Shown here piece by piece: positions 8,688 to 17,291 of a DNA stretch of 35,675 nucleotides. Positions within the stretch are counted from its first letter, which is position 1; each line of letters starts with the position of its first letter. Made by a program: the position numbers and the translations under genes. Under the pieces are notes generated by a model. That model did no database searches. It was not told where the DNA came from and saw only the letters and a list, made by a program, of their open reading frames with translations. Source of the stretch: CAZCBN01 sp964496975 (GTDB taxonomy: Bacteria; Planctomycetota; Phycisphaerae; Phycisphaerales; UBA1924); NCBI GenBank assembly GCA_964496975.1, contig CAZCBN010000021.1:1-35675 (forward strand), read 5' to 3'.

Positions 8688-11548
8688 CCGGGACGCGCCA
8701 AGCGAAAGGACGCCGCGTGCGCAGCAGGATGGACCGGGAACGTGGGCGGGGCGTTCGGGCGGGGCATGTCGCGCGGCTCGGATGGCCCGTGTGGCTCGGG
8801 TGCGGGGTGCTTGCGCTCATCGCCCCGCTGCCCGCGGCGGCGCAGGGTCTGCTGCGCCCGCCGCCGGAAGCCGAGCAGGCGGGCCCCGGCGACGAGGAGA
8901 TCCCGCGGACGCCCGCGCTGCAGGAGCGGCTCGTCGCGGCGTTTTTGACCGACGAGCAGCGGCGTGCCCTGCGGCTGGAGCACGGGGCGTGGACGGCGGA
9001 GGACCTGCGGACGCCCGCCGACCGCGCGGCCGCGGCGCTCATCGCGGGGGCGGTGCACGACGCGGCGGTGTTCGCGGCCGCGGGCGTGCACCCGCTGGAC
9101 CGGGCGGAGGCGGCGCTGCGCCGGGGCGACGCGGCGGGCGTGCTCGCTGTTCTGGACGGGCTGGGGCAGTTTGGGGCCGAGCCGGGCGGGGCGAACGCGA
9201 ACGACGCGGCCCGCGCGGCGGCGTTCCCGCTGCGCGCGGCGCGGCTGCGGGCCGAGGCGCTGTGGGACCTGGGCCGGCTTGCCGAGGCGGCGAGCGCGGC
9301 GGACGAGGCGATGGCCCTGCTCGCGGCGCGACGCGTGGACGATGCGCGGGAGATCGCCGAGGGCGTGCGGGCGCTGGTGATCCGGGCGCGCACGGCCGGG
9401 CCGGCGCTGGAGGGCGGGGGGGACTACGAGATCATGCTGGGCCTGCTGCGGCGGGCACGGGAGGACGTGGACCCGCTGAGCTGGCGCGTGCGGCTGGCCG
9501 AGGCGCTGCTGCTCTTCGAGAAGAACAACCTGGCCGACGCGGGCAAGGCGCTGACGGAGGCGCTGGCGCGGAACCCCAAGGCGGCGGAGTCCTGGGCGCT
9601 GCTGGGCCGGCTGCACGTCGCGGGCTTCAACGTGCCGCGCGCGGAGGATGTGGCGGAGCGGCTCGACACGTTCTGCCGCGAGGCGGCGGGTGCGAACGCG
9701 GCGGACCGGCCGAGTCTGGAGGGTGCGGAGATCCTGGCGCGGGTGCGGCTGCGGCAGCGCGACCCGGGGGCGGCGCTGGCGGCGCTGGAGCCGGCGCTGG
9801 AGGCGGCGCCCACGCACCGCGGGCTGCTGGCGCTGGCGTGCGCGGCGGAGGCGTGCGCGTTCCGCCACGCGGCGCTCGCGGCGCGGACGGCGCGGTTCGA
9901 GGAGTTGAGCCCCGGCTCGCCCGTGGCGCACGCCGAGGTGGGGGCGGCGCTGGCCGAGGCGCGGCAGTACGACGCGGCCCGGGCCGCGCTGCTGCGGGCG
10001 ACGGCGCTCGCGCCCAAGTGGGCCGACCCGCTGGTGGAACTGGGGCTGCTGGAGGTGCAGGCCGGGCGCGACGCGGCGGCCCGCGACGCGCTGTCGCGGG
10101 CGGCGGCGCTCGACCGCTTCAACGTGCGCGCGGCGAACAGCCTGGCGCTGGTGACCGACCTCGAGGCCTTCAGCGAGCTGGAGACCGAGCACTTCCGCGT
10201 GCGGTGGCTGGGCGACCTGGACGGGTTTGTGGCGCGGGAGATGGCGCCGGTGCTTGAGCAGATCCACGCGCGGGTGACGGCGCCCGCGGGCACGCCCTTC
10301 GCCGAGGGGCTGCCGGGGGGCATCGGCAGCGAGCCGGCCGAGCGGACGCTCATTGAGCTGATGCCCGACCACCGCTGGTTCAGCGTGCGCATCACGGGCA
10401 TGACGCAGGTGCACACGTTCGCGGCGAGCACGGGGCCGGTGATCGCGATGGAAGCGCCGCGCGAGGGGCCCAACAACAAGGCCGGCCCCTACGACTGGCC
10501 CCGCGTGCTGCAGCACGAGTACACGCACACCGTGACGCTCTCGCGCACGAACAACCGCATCCCGCACTGGTTCACCGAGGCCACGGCGGTGTGGCTCGAG
10601 GACACGCCCCGCGACTGGCGCACCTGGCAGCTGCTGCTCCGCGCTTTCGAGAGCGACGGGCTCTTTGACCTTGAGAAGATCAACATCGCCTTCATCCGCC
10701 CCGAGAAGCCCAGCGACCGCAGCCAGGCGTACGCGCAGGGGCACTGGATGGTGCAGCACATGGCCGAGGTGTACGGCCCGACCACGCCCGTCGCGCTCAT
10801 GGACCGCTACGCCGCGGGGGAGGGCGAGGAGGAGGCGTTTGTCGCGGTGCTGGGCGTGTCGCGCGCGGCCTTCCTTGAGGCGTTCACGCCCTGGGCCGAG
10901 CGGGACCTGCGCCGCCACGGCGTGCTGCCCGCGTCGCCCGACACGCCGAGCCTCGAAGAGCTCGTCCGCGCCGAGACGCGCGAGCTGCCCGAGGCGGAAC
11001 GCGGCGACTGGCAGCCCGACGAGGCGTGGACGATGCGCACGCTCGAGCAGCACCCCGCGCACCCCGACCTGCTGGAGCTGGCCGTCTCGTTCGTCGTGGG
11101 CGACGCGCCGCCGCTGCCGCTGACCGAGGCGCAGATCGCGCTGCTGACCCGCTACGCCGAGGCGCGGCCCGTGGACGACGCGCCGCACCGGGCGCTCGCG
11201 CGGCACTATCTCGCCGCGGGGGGCGACGCGCTGCAGCGGGCCCGGGCGGTGCCGCACCTGCTGTTCCTCGACGAGCGGGAGCAGTCGACGCCGGTGTACG
11301 CGGCGGAACTGGCGGAGATCCTCGCGCTGCTGGGCGAGGCGCCGGCCGCCGTCGCCGCGGCCGAGCGGGCCGTGCGCATCAACCCCTACGACGCCGACCT
11401 GCGCGAGCTGGCGGCCCGGGTGCTGCTGGTGGCGAAGGACCCGCGGCGGGCCGCGCACCACGTCGAGGCGTTGACGATGCTGGAGCCCGACCGGGAGATC
11501 CACCGCCGCCGGCTGGAGCGGGCGAAGGAACTCGCGGGCACGGACTGA
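8684..11548 (+). CDS. Exported TPR protein with gluzincin-type (peptidase MA-like) domain
   Basis: The start at 8684 overlaps the previous stop as ATGA, giving 954 residues. A basic N-terminus and hydrophobic run (VLALIAPLPAAAQ) form a signal peptide. Residues about 80-500 are Ala-rich helical TPR repeats, for example ADAGKALTEALARNPKAAESWALLGRL read in pieces across 9530-9610. Residues about 500-730 contain HEYTH at 611-615 followed by FTEAT with Glu 632, the HExxH-plus-E arrangement of zinc gluzincin peptidases (peptidase MA-like family). More TPR-like helices follow at the C-terminus. It is predicted to act outside the cytoplasm; the substrate is unknown. Pairing with a LolA-like protein suggests an envelope-assembly or quality-control task, which is inference. 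Confidence 0.85.
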   Translation: MTGTRQAKGRRVRSRMDRERGRGVRAGHVARLGWPVWLGCGVLALIAPLPAAAQGLLRPPPEAEQAGPGDEEIPRTPALQERLVAAFLTDEQRRALRLEHGAWTAEDLRTPADRAAAALIAGAVHDAAVFAAAGVHPLDRAEAALRRGDAAGVLAVLDGLGQFGAEPGGANANDAARAAAFPLRAARLRAEALWDLGRLAEAASAADEAMALLAARRVDDAREIAEGVRALVIRARTAGPALEGGGDYEIMLGLLRRAREDVDPLSWRVRLAEALLLFEKNNLADAGKALTEALARNPKAAESWALLGRLHVAGFNVPRAEDVAERLDTFCREAAGANAADRPSLEGAEILARVRLRQRDPGAALAALEPALEAAPTHRGLLALACAAEACAFRHAALAARTARFEELSPGSPVAHAEVGAALAEARQYDAARAALLRATALAPKWADPLVELGLLEVQAGRDAAARDALSRAAALDRFNVRAANSLALVTDLEAFSELETEHFRVRWLGDLDGFVAREMAPVLEQIHARVTAPAGTPFAEGLPGGIGSEPAERTLIELMPDHRWFSVRITGMTQVHTFAASTGPVIAMEAPREGPNNKAGPYDWPRVLQHEYTHTVTLSRTNNRIPHWFTEATAVWLEDTPRDWRTWQLLLRAFESDGLFDLEKINIAFIRPEKPSDRSQAYAQGHWMVQHMAEVYGPTTPVALMDRYAAGEGEEEAFVAVLGVSRAAFLEAFTPWAERDLRRHGVLPASPDTPSLEELVRAETRELPEAERGDWQPDEAWTMRTLEQHPAHPDLLELAVSFVVGDAPPLPLTEAQIALLTRYAEARPVDDAPHRALARHYLAAGGDALQRARAVPHLLFLDEREQSTPVYAAELAEILALLGEAPAAVAAAERAVRINPYDADLRELAARVLLVAKDPRRAAHHVEALTMLEPDREIHRRRLERAKELAGTD

Positions 11549-11589
11549 GTTTCAGCCCCCCCGGCACCGCACCGGCGCCGGCACAGGGC

Positions 11590-12618
11590 TCAGAGCTGCC
11601 AGAGGCTGCTGGTCCACGTCAGCCCGCCGCCGAAGGCGACGAACATGACGCGTTGTCCGTCGCGCACGCGGCCCGCGCGGCGCTGCTGGTCGAACAGGAT
11701 GGGCACGCTGGCGGCCGACGTGTTGCCCGTGTGCTCGATGTTTGTGGCGAGCCGGTCGGCGGGCAGGCCGAAGCGCTCGCGCGCGGCCTCCAGAATGCGG
11801 ATGTTGCTCTGGTGGCAGATGTAGTGGTCCACGTCGAGGGCCGAGAGACCCGCGCGGTCGAGCGTCTGCTGGATGAGGTCGCAGAACGTCGTCACGGCGA
11901 ACTTGAAGACCGCCCGGCCGTTCATGCGCATGATGCCCACATCGAGGTCGTCGCTCTCGTCGCGGCGGCCGCCGGGGAAGTCGCGCGGCTCGGCCTGCGG
12001 GATGAAGAGGTCCACCCACCGCTCGCCGTCGGAGTGCATGGCCTGCGCGAGGATGCCCTTGCCGCCGTTGTCGCTTGCGCGGAGGATCGCCGCGCCCGCC
12101 CCGTCGCCGAAGATGATCGAGGTGCCGCGGCCCTTGGTCGTGTAGTCGAGCACGCGGCTCAGGTGCTCGGCCCCCACCACCGCCACGGTGCGGTAGCCGC
12201 CGCCGCGGATCAGCTCGTGGGCCACGTTCATCGCGTAGACAAAGCCCGAGCAGGCGGCCATCAGGTCAAAGGCGCCGGCCCGGGTGGGGCCGTGCGTCGC
12301 CGCCAGCTCGCCCAGCACGCGGCAGGCGACGGAGGGGCAGGCCATCTCGGGCGTGGCCGAGGCGACGATGAGCAGGTCCAGGTCGTTGAGCCGCATGGAG
12401 GCGGACGTGAGCGCCCGCTCCAGGGCGCGGGCCGCCATGGTGTGGGTGGACTCATCGCCCGAGGCGAGGTGCCGCTCGCGCACGCCCGTGCGCTGCACGA
12501 TCCACTCGTCGCTCGTGTCCATCATCCGCTCAAGCTCGGCGTTGGTCAGCAGCCGCTCGGGCAGAAAGCACCCGGTCGCGGCGATCCCGACGCCCCGCAG
12601 CGGCATCGCGTTGGGCAT
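11590..12618 (-). CDS. fabH: Beta-ketoacyl-ACP synthase III
   Basis: The ATG at 12618 follows GGAG by five bases, and the product is 342 residues, the normal family length. It condenses acetyl-CoA (or another acyl-CoA) with malonyl-ACP to start fatty acid synthesis. The catalytic triad is visible: Cys123 in AACSGFVYA, His269 in ICHQSN and Asn299 in HTGNTSAAS. Further thiolase-fold landmarks are DEWIVQRTGVRERH at 37-50, GDGAGA at 171-176 and the C-terminal FVAFGGGLTW. It lies downstream of plsX in the conserved rpmF-plsX-fabH order and was probably transcribed with it; the 121-base spacer leaves room for its own signals. Confidence 0.96.
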   Translation of the reverse strand: MPNAMPLRGVGIAATGCFLPERLLTNAELERMMDTSDEWIVQRTGVRERHLASGDESTHTMAARALERALTSASMRLNDLDLLIVASATPEMACPSVACRVLGELAATHGPTRAGAFDLMAACSGFVYAMNVAHELIRGGGYRTVAVVGAEHLSRVLDYTTKGRGTSIIFGDGAGAAILRASDNGGKGILAQAMHSDGERWVDLFIPQAEPRDFPGGRRDESDDLDVGIMRMNGRAVFKFAVTTFCDLIQQTLDRAGLSALDVDHYICHQSNIRILEAARERFGLPADRLATNIEHTGNTSAASVPILFDQQRRAGRVRDGQRVMFVAFGGGLTWTSSLWQL

Positions 12619-12739
12619 GGAGACTCCGATCTGGCTGGGGCGGGCCGGGCCGCGGCGTTCGCGCCCCCGCCCCGTCGGCAAGCGTAGCCCGCGGCGGCCC
12701 GGCGGCGTGCGCACGGGGCGTTGCGGCGTCGCCTCGTCC

Positions 12740-13774
12740 TCAGGCCGGCTCGGTAGTCCGGTTCTCAAGGCCGGCGAGGGCCGAGAGCCGCGCGGTGATG
12801 GCCGCGTTGACGCCGTGCTTCACAAAGTCGCGGCTGTTGCGGATGGCGGCGCGGATGGTCCGGGCCTCGCTGGAGCCGTGGGCGATCATCATCGCGCCGT
12901 TCACGCCCAGCAGGGGGGCGCCGCCGTACTCGTGGTAGTCGTTCTTCTTGTAGATCTGCTTGACGATGGGCTCGAACTTCATCGCCAGCTCGGGGTCGGT
13001 CTCGAAGATCTCCTGCGCGATCGCCTGGAACAGGCTCTTCGCCATGCCCTCGGCCATCTTCAGCAGGGTGTTGCCCAGGAAGCCGTCGGTGATGATCACG
13101 TCGGCGACGCCCGCGAAGATGTCCCGCCCCTCGACGAAGCCGATGTAGTTGAGGCCGGGCGTGGCGCGGATGAGGTCCCGCGCTTCCTTCACGAGGTCCG
13201 AGCCCTTCGCCTCTTCGCTGCCGATGTTCATGAGCGCCACGCGGGGGCTCGCGATGCCCAGCGTCTGCCGGGCGTGCACGTCCGCCATCACGGCGTACTG
13301 CCAGAGGTGCGAGCCCTTGGGCTCGGGGTTGGCGCCGGCGTCGCACAGCACGATGGGGCCGTGGAAGGCCGGGATCGTGACGGCGATGCCCGGGCGGTGC
13401 ACGTGCGGGAGCCGCTTCATGTGCATGATCGCCGCGGCGACGCACGCCCCGGTGTTGCCCGCGCTCAGGACGACGTCGGCCGGCTTCTCGTGCTTGTGCG
13501 AGCCGCGGACGGCCATCTTCACGATGCTGCTGTCCGTCAGCGAGCGGACGGCCATCGCGGGCGTGGCGTCCATCGCGATCACCTGCGTGGTGTGCTCGAT
13601 GACGACTCGGGCGTCATTGACGCGCCGCTCGGCGAGGTACTCGCGGATCGTGCCCTCGGGGCCGATCAGCACGAGCTCGTCGTCGGGCGCGAGCAGCTCC
13701 AGCGCGCCGACGCAGCCCTTCAGGATCTCGTCCGGGGCATGGTCGCCCCCCATCACGTCAACGGCGATGCGCAT
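12740..13774 (-). CDS. plsX: Phosphate acyltransferase PlsX
   Basis: The protein is 344 residues from the ATG at 13774. It makes acyl-phosphate from acyl-ACP for the PlsY step of phosphatidic acid synthesis and is a peripheral membrane enzyme. Diagnostic segments are the N-terminal AVDVMGGDHAP, ADVVLSAGNTGA around 110-121, DAGANPEPKG around 147-156, NIGSEEAKGS around 183-192 and FVEGRDIF around 214-221. The length and start match the family. It sits between rpmF and fabH on the same strand. The ribosome-binding site is only weakly visible. Confidence 0.96.
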   Translation of the reverse strand: MRIAVDVMGGDHAPDEILKGCVGALELLAPDDELVLIGPEGTIREYLAERRVNDARVVIEHTTQVIAMDATPAMAVRSLTDSSIVKMAVRGSHKHEKPADVVLSAGNTGACVAAAIMHMKRLPHVHRPGIAVTIPAFHGPIVLCDAGANPEPKGSHLWQYAVMADVHARQTLGIASPRVALMNIGSEEAKGSDLVKEARDLIRATPGLNYIGFVEGRDIFAGVADVIITDGFLGNTLLKMAEGMAKSLFQAIAQEIFETDPELAMKFEPIVKQIYKKNDYHEYGGAPLLGVNGAMMIAHGSSEARTIRAAIRNSRDFVKHGVNAAITARLSALAGLENRTTEPA

Positions 13775-13836
13775 CGGCCCGTGCCCCAGAGGTCTTCAGG
13801 AAGGCCGCGCCTGCCGCGGCCGGCCCATCATGCGCA

Positions 13837-13854
13837 CACAGACCCCGGTCTGTG
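13837..13854 (-). terminator. GC-rich hairpin between rpmF and plsX
   Basis: CACAGACC, a two-base CC spacer and GGTCTGTG form a perfect 8-bp stem, extendable to GCGCAC...GTGCGC with a small bulge. It sits in the 104-base spacer downstream of rpmF. There is no U-run, so attenuation or mRNA processing is as likely as termination. Confidence 0.4.
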
Positions 13855-13878
13855 CGCCCGCGCCGCCCGAGGACGGGC

Positions 13879-14079
13879 TCAGGCCCGATCGACGCCGATG
13901 CCCAGCTTGGGCACCCGCACCCGCAGGCCGGCGCGGACATAGCCCGACTCCTGGCACGCGCGGTGGTGCAGCTTGGGCATGCCGCTCAGCGGGCAGATGG
14001 TGGGCGTCACGCCCGTGATGGCGTGGTGCGAACGCCGACGACGCGTCCGGCCGTGGCTCTGACGATGGGTGGGCTGCAT
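13879..14079 (-). CDS. rpmF: 50S ribosomal protein L32, half-zinc-ribbon form
   Basis: This is a 66-residue protein from the ATG at 14079, with GGAGG about ten bases upstream. The N-terminus (MQPTHRQSHGRTRRRRSHHA) has the basic SRxRRRxRRSHxA pattern of L32, followed by CPLSGMPKLHHRACQESGYVR, matching the CPxCGxxKLPHxxCxxCGYY zinc ribbon. Only the first Cys of each CxxC pair remains; the second is Ser in both (CPLS and CQES). So it is a cysteine-depleted L32, probably unable to bind zinc in the normal way. Its position immediately upstream of plsX-fabH supports the assignment. The longer open frame upstream is not needed. Confidence 0.88.
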   Translation of the reverse strand: MQPTHRQSHGRTRRRRSHHAITGVTPTICPLSGMPKLHHRACQESGYVRAGLRVRVPKLGIGVDRA

Positions 14080-14260
14080 ATCGAGGCCGCCTCCGACAAG
14101 GGGGAAACCCGCCGGGGCACCCCTGGAACAAGAGTCAAACGTGGCGGGAACCGTAGACACCGCCGCCGACACCGTCAACGAACCCGGCCCGGACCGCCTC
14201 GAACCCGACCCGCCGGCCTCGAACCCGGCCCGCCCGCCGGACGTGCCGCGGCGTGGTGTC

Positions 14261-14275
14261 TATTATTGATACGTG
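14261..14275 (+). promoter_or_regulatory. Possible -10 element giving a leaderless birA transcript
   Basis: TATTATTGAT at 14261-14270 is a rare AT-rich stretch in GC-rich surroundings, directly before the GTG start at 14273. If TATTAT is the -10 hexamer, transcription would begin at or within a base or two of the start codon. No good -35 hexamer and no Shine-Dalgarno sequence are seen. The call is an inference from position and composition. Confidence 0.4.
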
Positions 14276-15160
14276 CATCCTCTATTGCGGGACAGCCTCC
14301 TCGCCGCCCGGCCCCCGATCCGCGTCGCCGCGGGGGGGGCGGAGGTCTGCGTGGTGCACCTGGCGACCACCCCGTCGACCAACGACGCCGCGGCCGCCCT
14401 CGCCGACGAGCGACCCGGCACGCCGCTGGTGGTGACCGCCGAGACGCAGTCGGCGTCTCGGGGCCGGCTCGGGAGGACCTGGGCCAGCCCACCGGGGGGG
14501 CTCTGGATGTCGCTGGCGTGGCCATCCCCCACATCAAGTATCCATCTCTCCGAGCTTGCCACCGCCCCCCTTCTCGCCGGCCTCGCCATCGCCGAGGCCG
14601 TGGATCGCGAGCTCTCCCGCGCGGCCCGCGGCGACCGGCCGCCGACCGCGATGCTCCGCTGGCCCAACGACGTGCTGCTCACGGGCCGAAAGGTCGCGGG
14701 CGTGCTGTGCGAGCGGCGGGTGCGGGCCGACGGGGGCGGGTCACCGATCATCATCGGCCTGGGCGTGAACGTGAACAACGACACGGGGGCCATGACGCTC
14801 GCGGCGACCTCTGCCATGCGCACGCCGCCGGTCGCCCTGTGCGAGGTGGCGCGGGCGTGGCTCTCGGTGGAGTCGCTGCGCGACGCGGTGCTCGACGCGC
14901 TGCTGCCGCGGCTGCGGCGGCTCTCGGCGGGGGCGTCGGGCGGGCTTTCCGCCGAGGACCGCGCGGCGATCGGGGACCGGCTCGCCGACGTCGGGGCGAC
15001 GGTGGAGGTGCGCGACTCGGCGTCGCCGGCCGCTGGCCCCGTGCGCGCGCGCGGCCGGGTGATGGGCGTGGACGCGTCGGGCCGGCTGATGCTGCGCACG
15101 CCGACGGGCGATGTGACGCTCGAGAGCGGCGAGCTGTCCGTCCGGCCCGCGCACGATTGA
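14273..15160 (+). CDS. birA: Biotin--[acetyl-CoA-carboxylase] ligase (class I BirA, no DNA-binding domain)
   Basis: The protein is 295 residues from the GTG at 14273. It activates biotin with ATP and attaches it to carboxylase carrier proteins. Visible motifs are TTPSTNDAA at 32-40, SRGRLGRTW at 62-70 (the GRGRxGR adenylate loop with Ser for the first Gly), LRWPNDV at 128-134 (the KWPND motif with Arg) and GRKVAGVLCE at 138-147, followed by IIIGLGVNVNN. The C-terminal SH3-like domain (GRVMGVDASGRLMLRTPTGDV) is present. There is no N-terminal winged helix, so it should be an enzyme only, not a repressor. No Shine-Dalgarno sequence precedes the start (see the leaderless promoter entry). Confidence 0.92.
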   Translation: MHPLLRDSLLAARPPIRVAAGGAEVCVVHLATTPSTNDAAAALADERPGTPLVVTAETQSASRGRLGRTWASPPGGLWMSLAWPSPTSSIHLSELATAPLLAGLAIAEAVDRELSRAARGDRPPTAMLRWPNDVLLTGRKVAGVLCERRVRADGGGSPIIIGLGVNVNNDTGAMTLAATSAMRTPPVALCEVARAWLSVESLRDAVLDALLPRLRRLSAGASGGLSAEDRAAIGDRLADVGATVEVRDSASPAAGPVRARGRVMGVDASGRLMLRTPTGDVTLESGELSVRPAHD

Positions 15161-15166
15161 GCACAC

Positions 15167-15187
15167 CCCGGCGCGTGCGGCGCCGGG
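15167..15187 (+). terminator. Hairpin after birA
   Basis: CCCGGCGC, a five-base GTGCG loop and GCGCCGGG form a perfect 8-bp stem seven bases after the birA stop and 20 bases before the next start. It lacks a U-run, so strength as a terminator is uncertain. Confidence 0.45.
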
Positions 15188-15207
15188 CGCGTTGGAGGAG
15201 TCTGGCG

Positions 15208-16791
15208 ATGGGCACGGTGGACGGGGCGACACGGAACGGGGACTCGGCGATGCGTTCGGCGGCCGCGGGCGCTGGGGGCGCGGGTCGGCGCTTCGCGGAG
15301 CTGACGGCGGACGAGGCGGCGGCGCTGATTGGGCACGGGGACCTGGTGGGCTTCAGCGGCTTCACGGCGGCGGGCGCGGCGAAGGCGACGCCGCGGGCGC
15401 TCGCCGCGCGCGCACGGGCGCTGCACGCCCGGGGCGAGCCGCTGCGGCTGCGGATCGTGACGGGCGCGAGCACGGGCGAGAGCCTGGACGAGGCGCTGGC
15501 GCAGGCCGACGCGGTGGCGTGGCGGGCGCCCTACCAGAGCAGCAAGACGCTGCGGCAGCGCATCAACGCGCAGGAGACGAGCTTTCTCGACATCCATCTG
15601 AGCCACCTGCCGCAGATGATCGACTACGGCTTTTTGGGCGACGTGGACGTGGCCGTGGTGGAGGCGACGGACGTGACGCCCGACGGGCGGATCTACCTCA
15701 GCACGTCGGTCGGCGTGACGCCCAGCGTGCTGGGGCGGGCGAAGAGGATCGTGGTGGAGGTGAACGCGGCGCACAGCCCCAGGCTCTGGGAGATGCACGA
15801 CATCGCCCGGCTGCCCAAGCCCCCGCTGCGGCGGCCCATTCCGGTGGACACGCCGCTGAGCAAGATCGGCGTGCCCTTCTGCACGGTGGACCCGGCGCGG
15901 ATCGCGGGCGTTGTGCGCACGAACGAGGCGGACGGGGTGGGCGCGTTCAGCCCGCCGGACGAGGTGAGCCTGGCGATCGCGGGGCACGTGGTGCGGTTTC
16001 TGCGCGAGGAGATGGCGCGGGGGCTGATCCCGCCGGAGTTTTTGCCGCTGCAGGCGGGGGTGGGGAACGTCTCCAACGCGGTGATGGCGGCGCTGGGGCG
16101 GGACGCGTCGATCCCCACGTTCGAGATGTACACCGAGGTGCTGCAGGACGCGCAGATCGACCTGATGCGCGCGGGCAAGCTGCGCGGGGCCTCGACGGCA
16201 GCGCTCACGCTGTCGGACCCGCTGATGGCCGAGGTGCAGGGGGACATGGACTTTTTCGGGCCGCGCATCGTGCTGAGGCCGCAGGAGATCACCAACAACC
16301 CGGGCGTGGTGCGGCGGCTCGGGGTGATCGGGCTGAACACGGTGCTGGAGTTTGACATCTACGGGTGCGCGAACAGCACGCACGTGTGCGGCACGCAACT
16401 GATGAACGGCATCGGGGGGAGCGGGGACTTTGTGCGGAACTGCTACCTGAGCATCTTGATGGCCCCGAGCGTGGCGAAGGGGGGGAAGATCTCGACCGTG
16501 GTGCCGATGTGCACGCACGTCGACCACAACGAGCACAGCGTGCAGGTGGTCGTGACCGAGCAGGGGCTCGCGGACCTGCGCGGGCTCGGGCCGGTGGAGC
16601 GGGCGGGGCGGATCATCGATCGGTGCGCGCACCCGGCGTACCGCGACTATCTGAAGGACTACATCGAGCGCAGCCCGATGGGGCACATCCGCCATGACCT
16701 GACGCGGTGCTTTGACCTGCACCGGGCGCTGCAGGAGACGGGGGACATGCGCGGGGCGTTTTCGGCGGGCGGGGTGTCGCGCGGCGGCTGA
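15208..16791 (+). CDS. Acetyl-CoA hydrolase / succinyl-CoA:acetate CoA-transferase family
   Basis: The start at 15208 follows GGAGGAG by seven bases, the best ribosome-binding site in the window, and the product is 527 residues. It is predicted to move CoA between acetate and succinate or another short acid (AarC/ScpC/Ach1 family, PF02550/PF13336). The N-terminal half has LVGFSGFTAAGAAKATPRAL at 46-65 and VTGASTGESLD at 84-94. The second half has QAGVGNVSNAVMAAL at 282-296 and YTEVLQD at 308-314, where Glu310 corresponds to the catalytic glutamate that forms the enzyme-CoA thioester. The C-terminal block includes VVTEQGLADLRGLGP. Exact substrates cannot be told from sequence. There is no obvious operon partner besides birA upstream. 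Confidence 0.92.
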   Translation: MGTVDGATRNGDSAMRSAAAGAGGAGRRFAELTADEAAALIGHGDLVGFSGFTAAGAAKATPRALAARARALHARGEPLRLRIVTGASTGESLDEALAQADAVAWRAPYQSSKTLRQRINAQETSFLDIHLSHLPQMIDYGFLGDVDVAVVEATDVTPDGRIYLSTSVGVTPSVLGRAKRIVVEVNAAHSPRLWEMHDIARLPKPPLRRPIPVDTPLSKIGVPFCTVDPARIAGVVRTNEADGVGAFSPPDEVSLAIAGHVVRFLREEMARGLIPPEFLPLQAGVGNVSNAVMAALGRDASIPTFEMYTEVLQDAQIDLMRAGKLRGASTAALTLSDPLMAEVQGDMDFFGPRIVLRPQEITNNPGVVRRLGVIGLNTVLEFDIYGCANSTHVCGTQLMNGIGGSGDFVRNCYLSILMAPSVAKGGKISTVVPMCTHVDHNEHSVQVVVTEQGLADLRGLGPVERAGRIIDRCAHPAYRDYLKDYIERSPMGHIRHDLTRCFDLHRALQETGDMRGAFSAGGVSRGG

Positions 16792-17291
16792 GGGCCCGGG
16801 CGTGCGGTGTGGCTGTGTGGGCCAGCGGCGAGACCGGCGCGGGTGCCGGCTTCATTCGACAGAGCCGGAGCAAAAAACCCGGCACCCGCCCACATGGGCG
16901 GGCACCGAGTCTCGTGGGGGTTCGTGAGGGGCGGGTCGGCGAGGCCACGGGGGGGCTGTGCGCCGACGGCCCGCGGGCATGCGACCGCGGCCGGGGTTTG
17001 ATGCAGGCCGCGGGGGCCTGCTTTGGAAACGCCGGTCGGGATGTTGAAACGAACTGGGTTGTCTGGCTTGCCCGGCTTTCGGGCCTGTTTGGTGCGGCCT
17101 GCGGGTGGCGGGCCGCGGACGCGGAGCGATACGCAGCGGGTTGCGGCGCGGTTTTGCGGTTGGCGTGAGGAAATTTTGAGACGTGGTGCGGCGGTTCTGG
17201 GCGTGGTGTTCCGGTGCGGCGGGGCGCCCGGGGATTCGCTGTGGGTGGCAGGCTGGGCTGCACGGTGGCCGGCGCCGCGGCGCGGGCGGCG
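16792..17291. other. 500-base noncoding spacer with alternative hairpins
   Basis: No convincing gene: the open frames here lack a codon pattern like their neighbours. It holds the hairpin group at 16839-16902 and a slightly less GC-rich part (17020-17210, for example GAAATTTTGAG) for which I see no assigned role. The coding genes on either side converge here (plus to 16791, minus ending 17292). Confidence 0.6.
16839..16902 (+). terminator. Mutually exclusive hairpins downstream of the CoA-transferase gene
   Basis: GCGGGTGCCGG (16839-16849) pairs perfectly with CCGGCACCCGC (16879-16889), an 11-bp stem with a 29-base loop containing CAAAAAA. The second arm overlaps CCCGCCCA (16885-16892), which can instead pair with TGGGCGGG (16895-16902) across a two-base loop. 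Only one of the two helices can form at a time. As the first structure after a convergent pair it may be a bidirectional terminator. Confidence 0.5.

Noticed and set aside
8642..11503. Long open frame on the minus strand opposite the TPR/peptidase gene
   Set aside because: Only Arg/Gln/His/Leu-rich noise; the plus-strand gene has a signal peptide and HEYTH motif.
16809..17168. 119-codon plus-strand frame in the spacer before the UDG gene
   Set aside because: No ribosome-binding site, no domain, composition unlike neighbouring genes.
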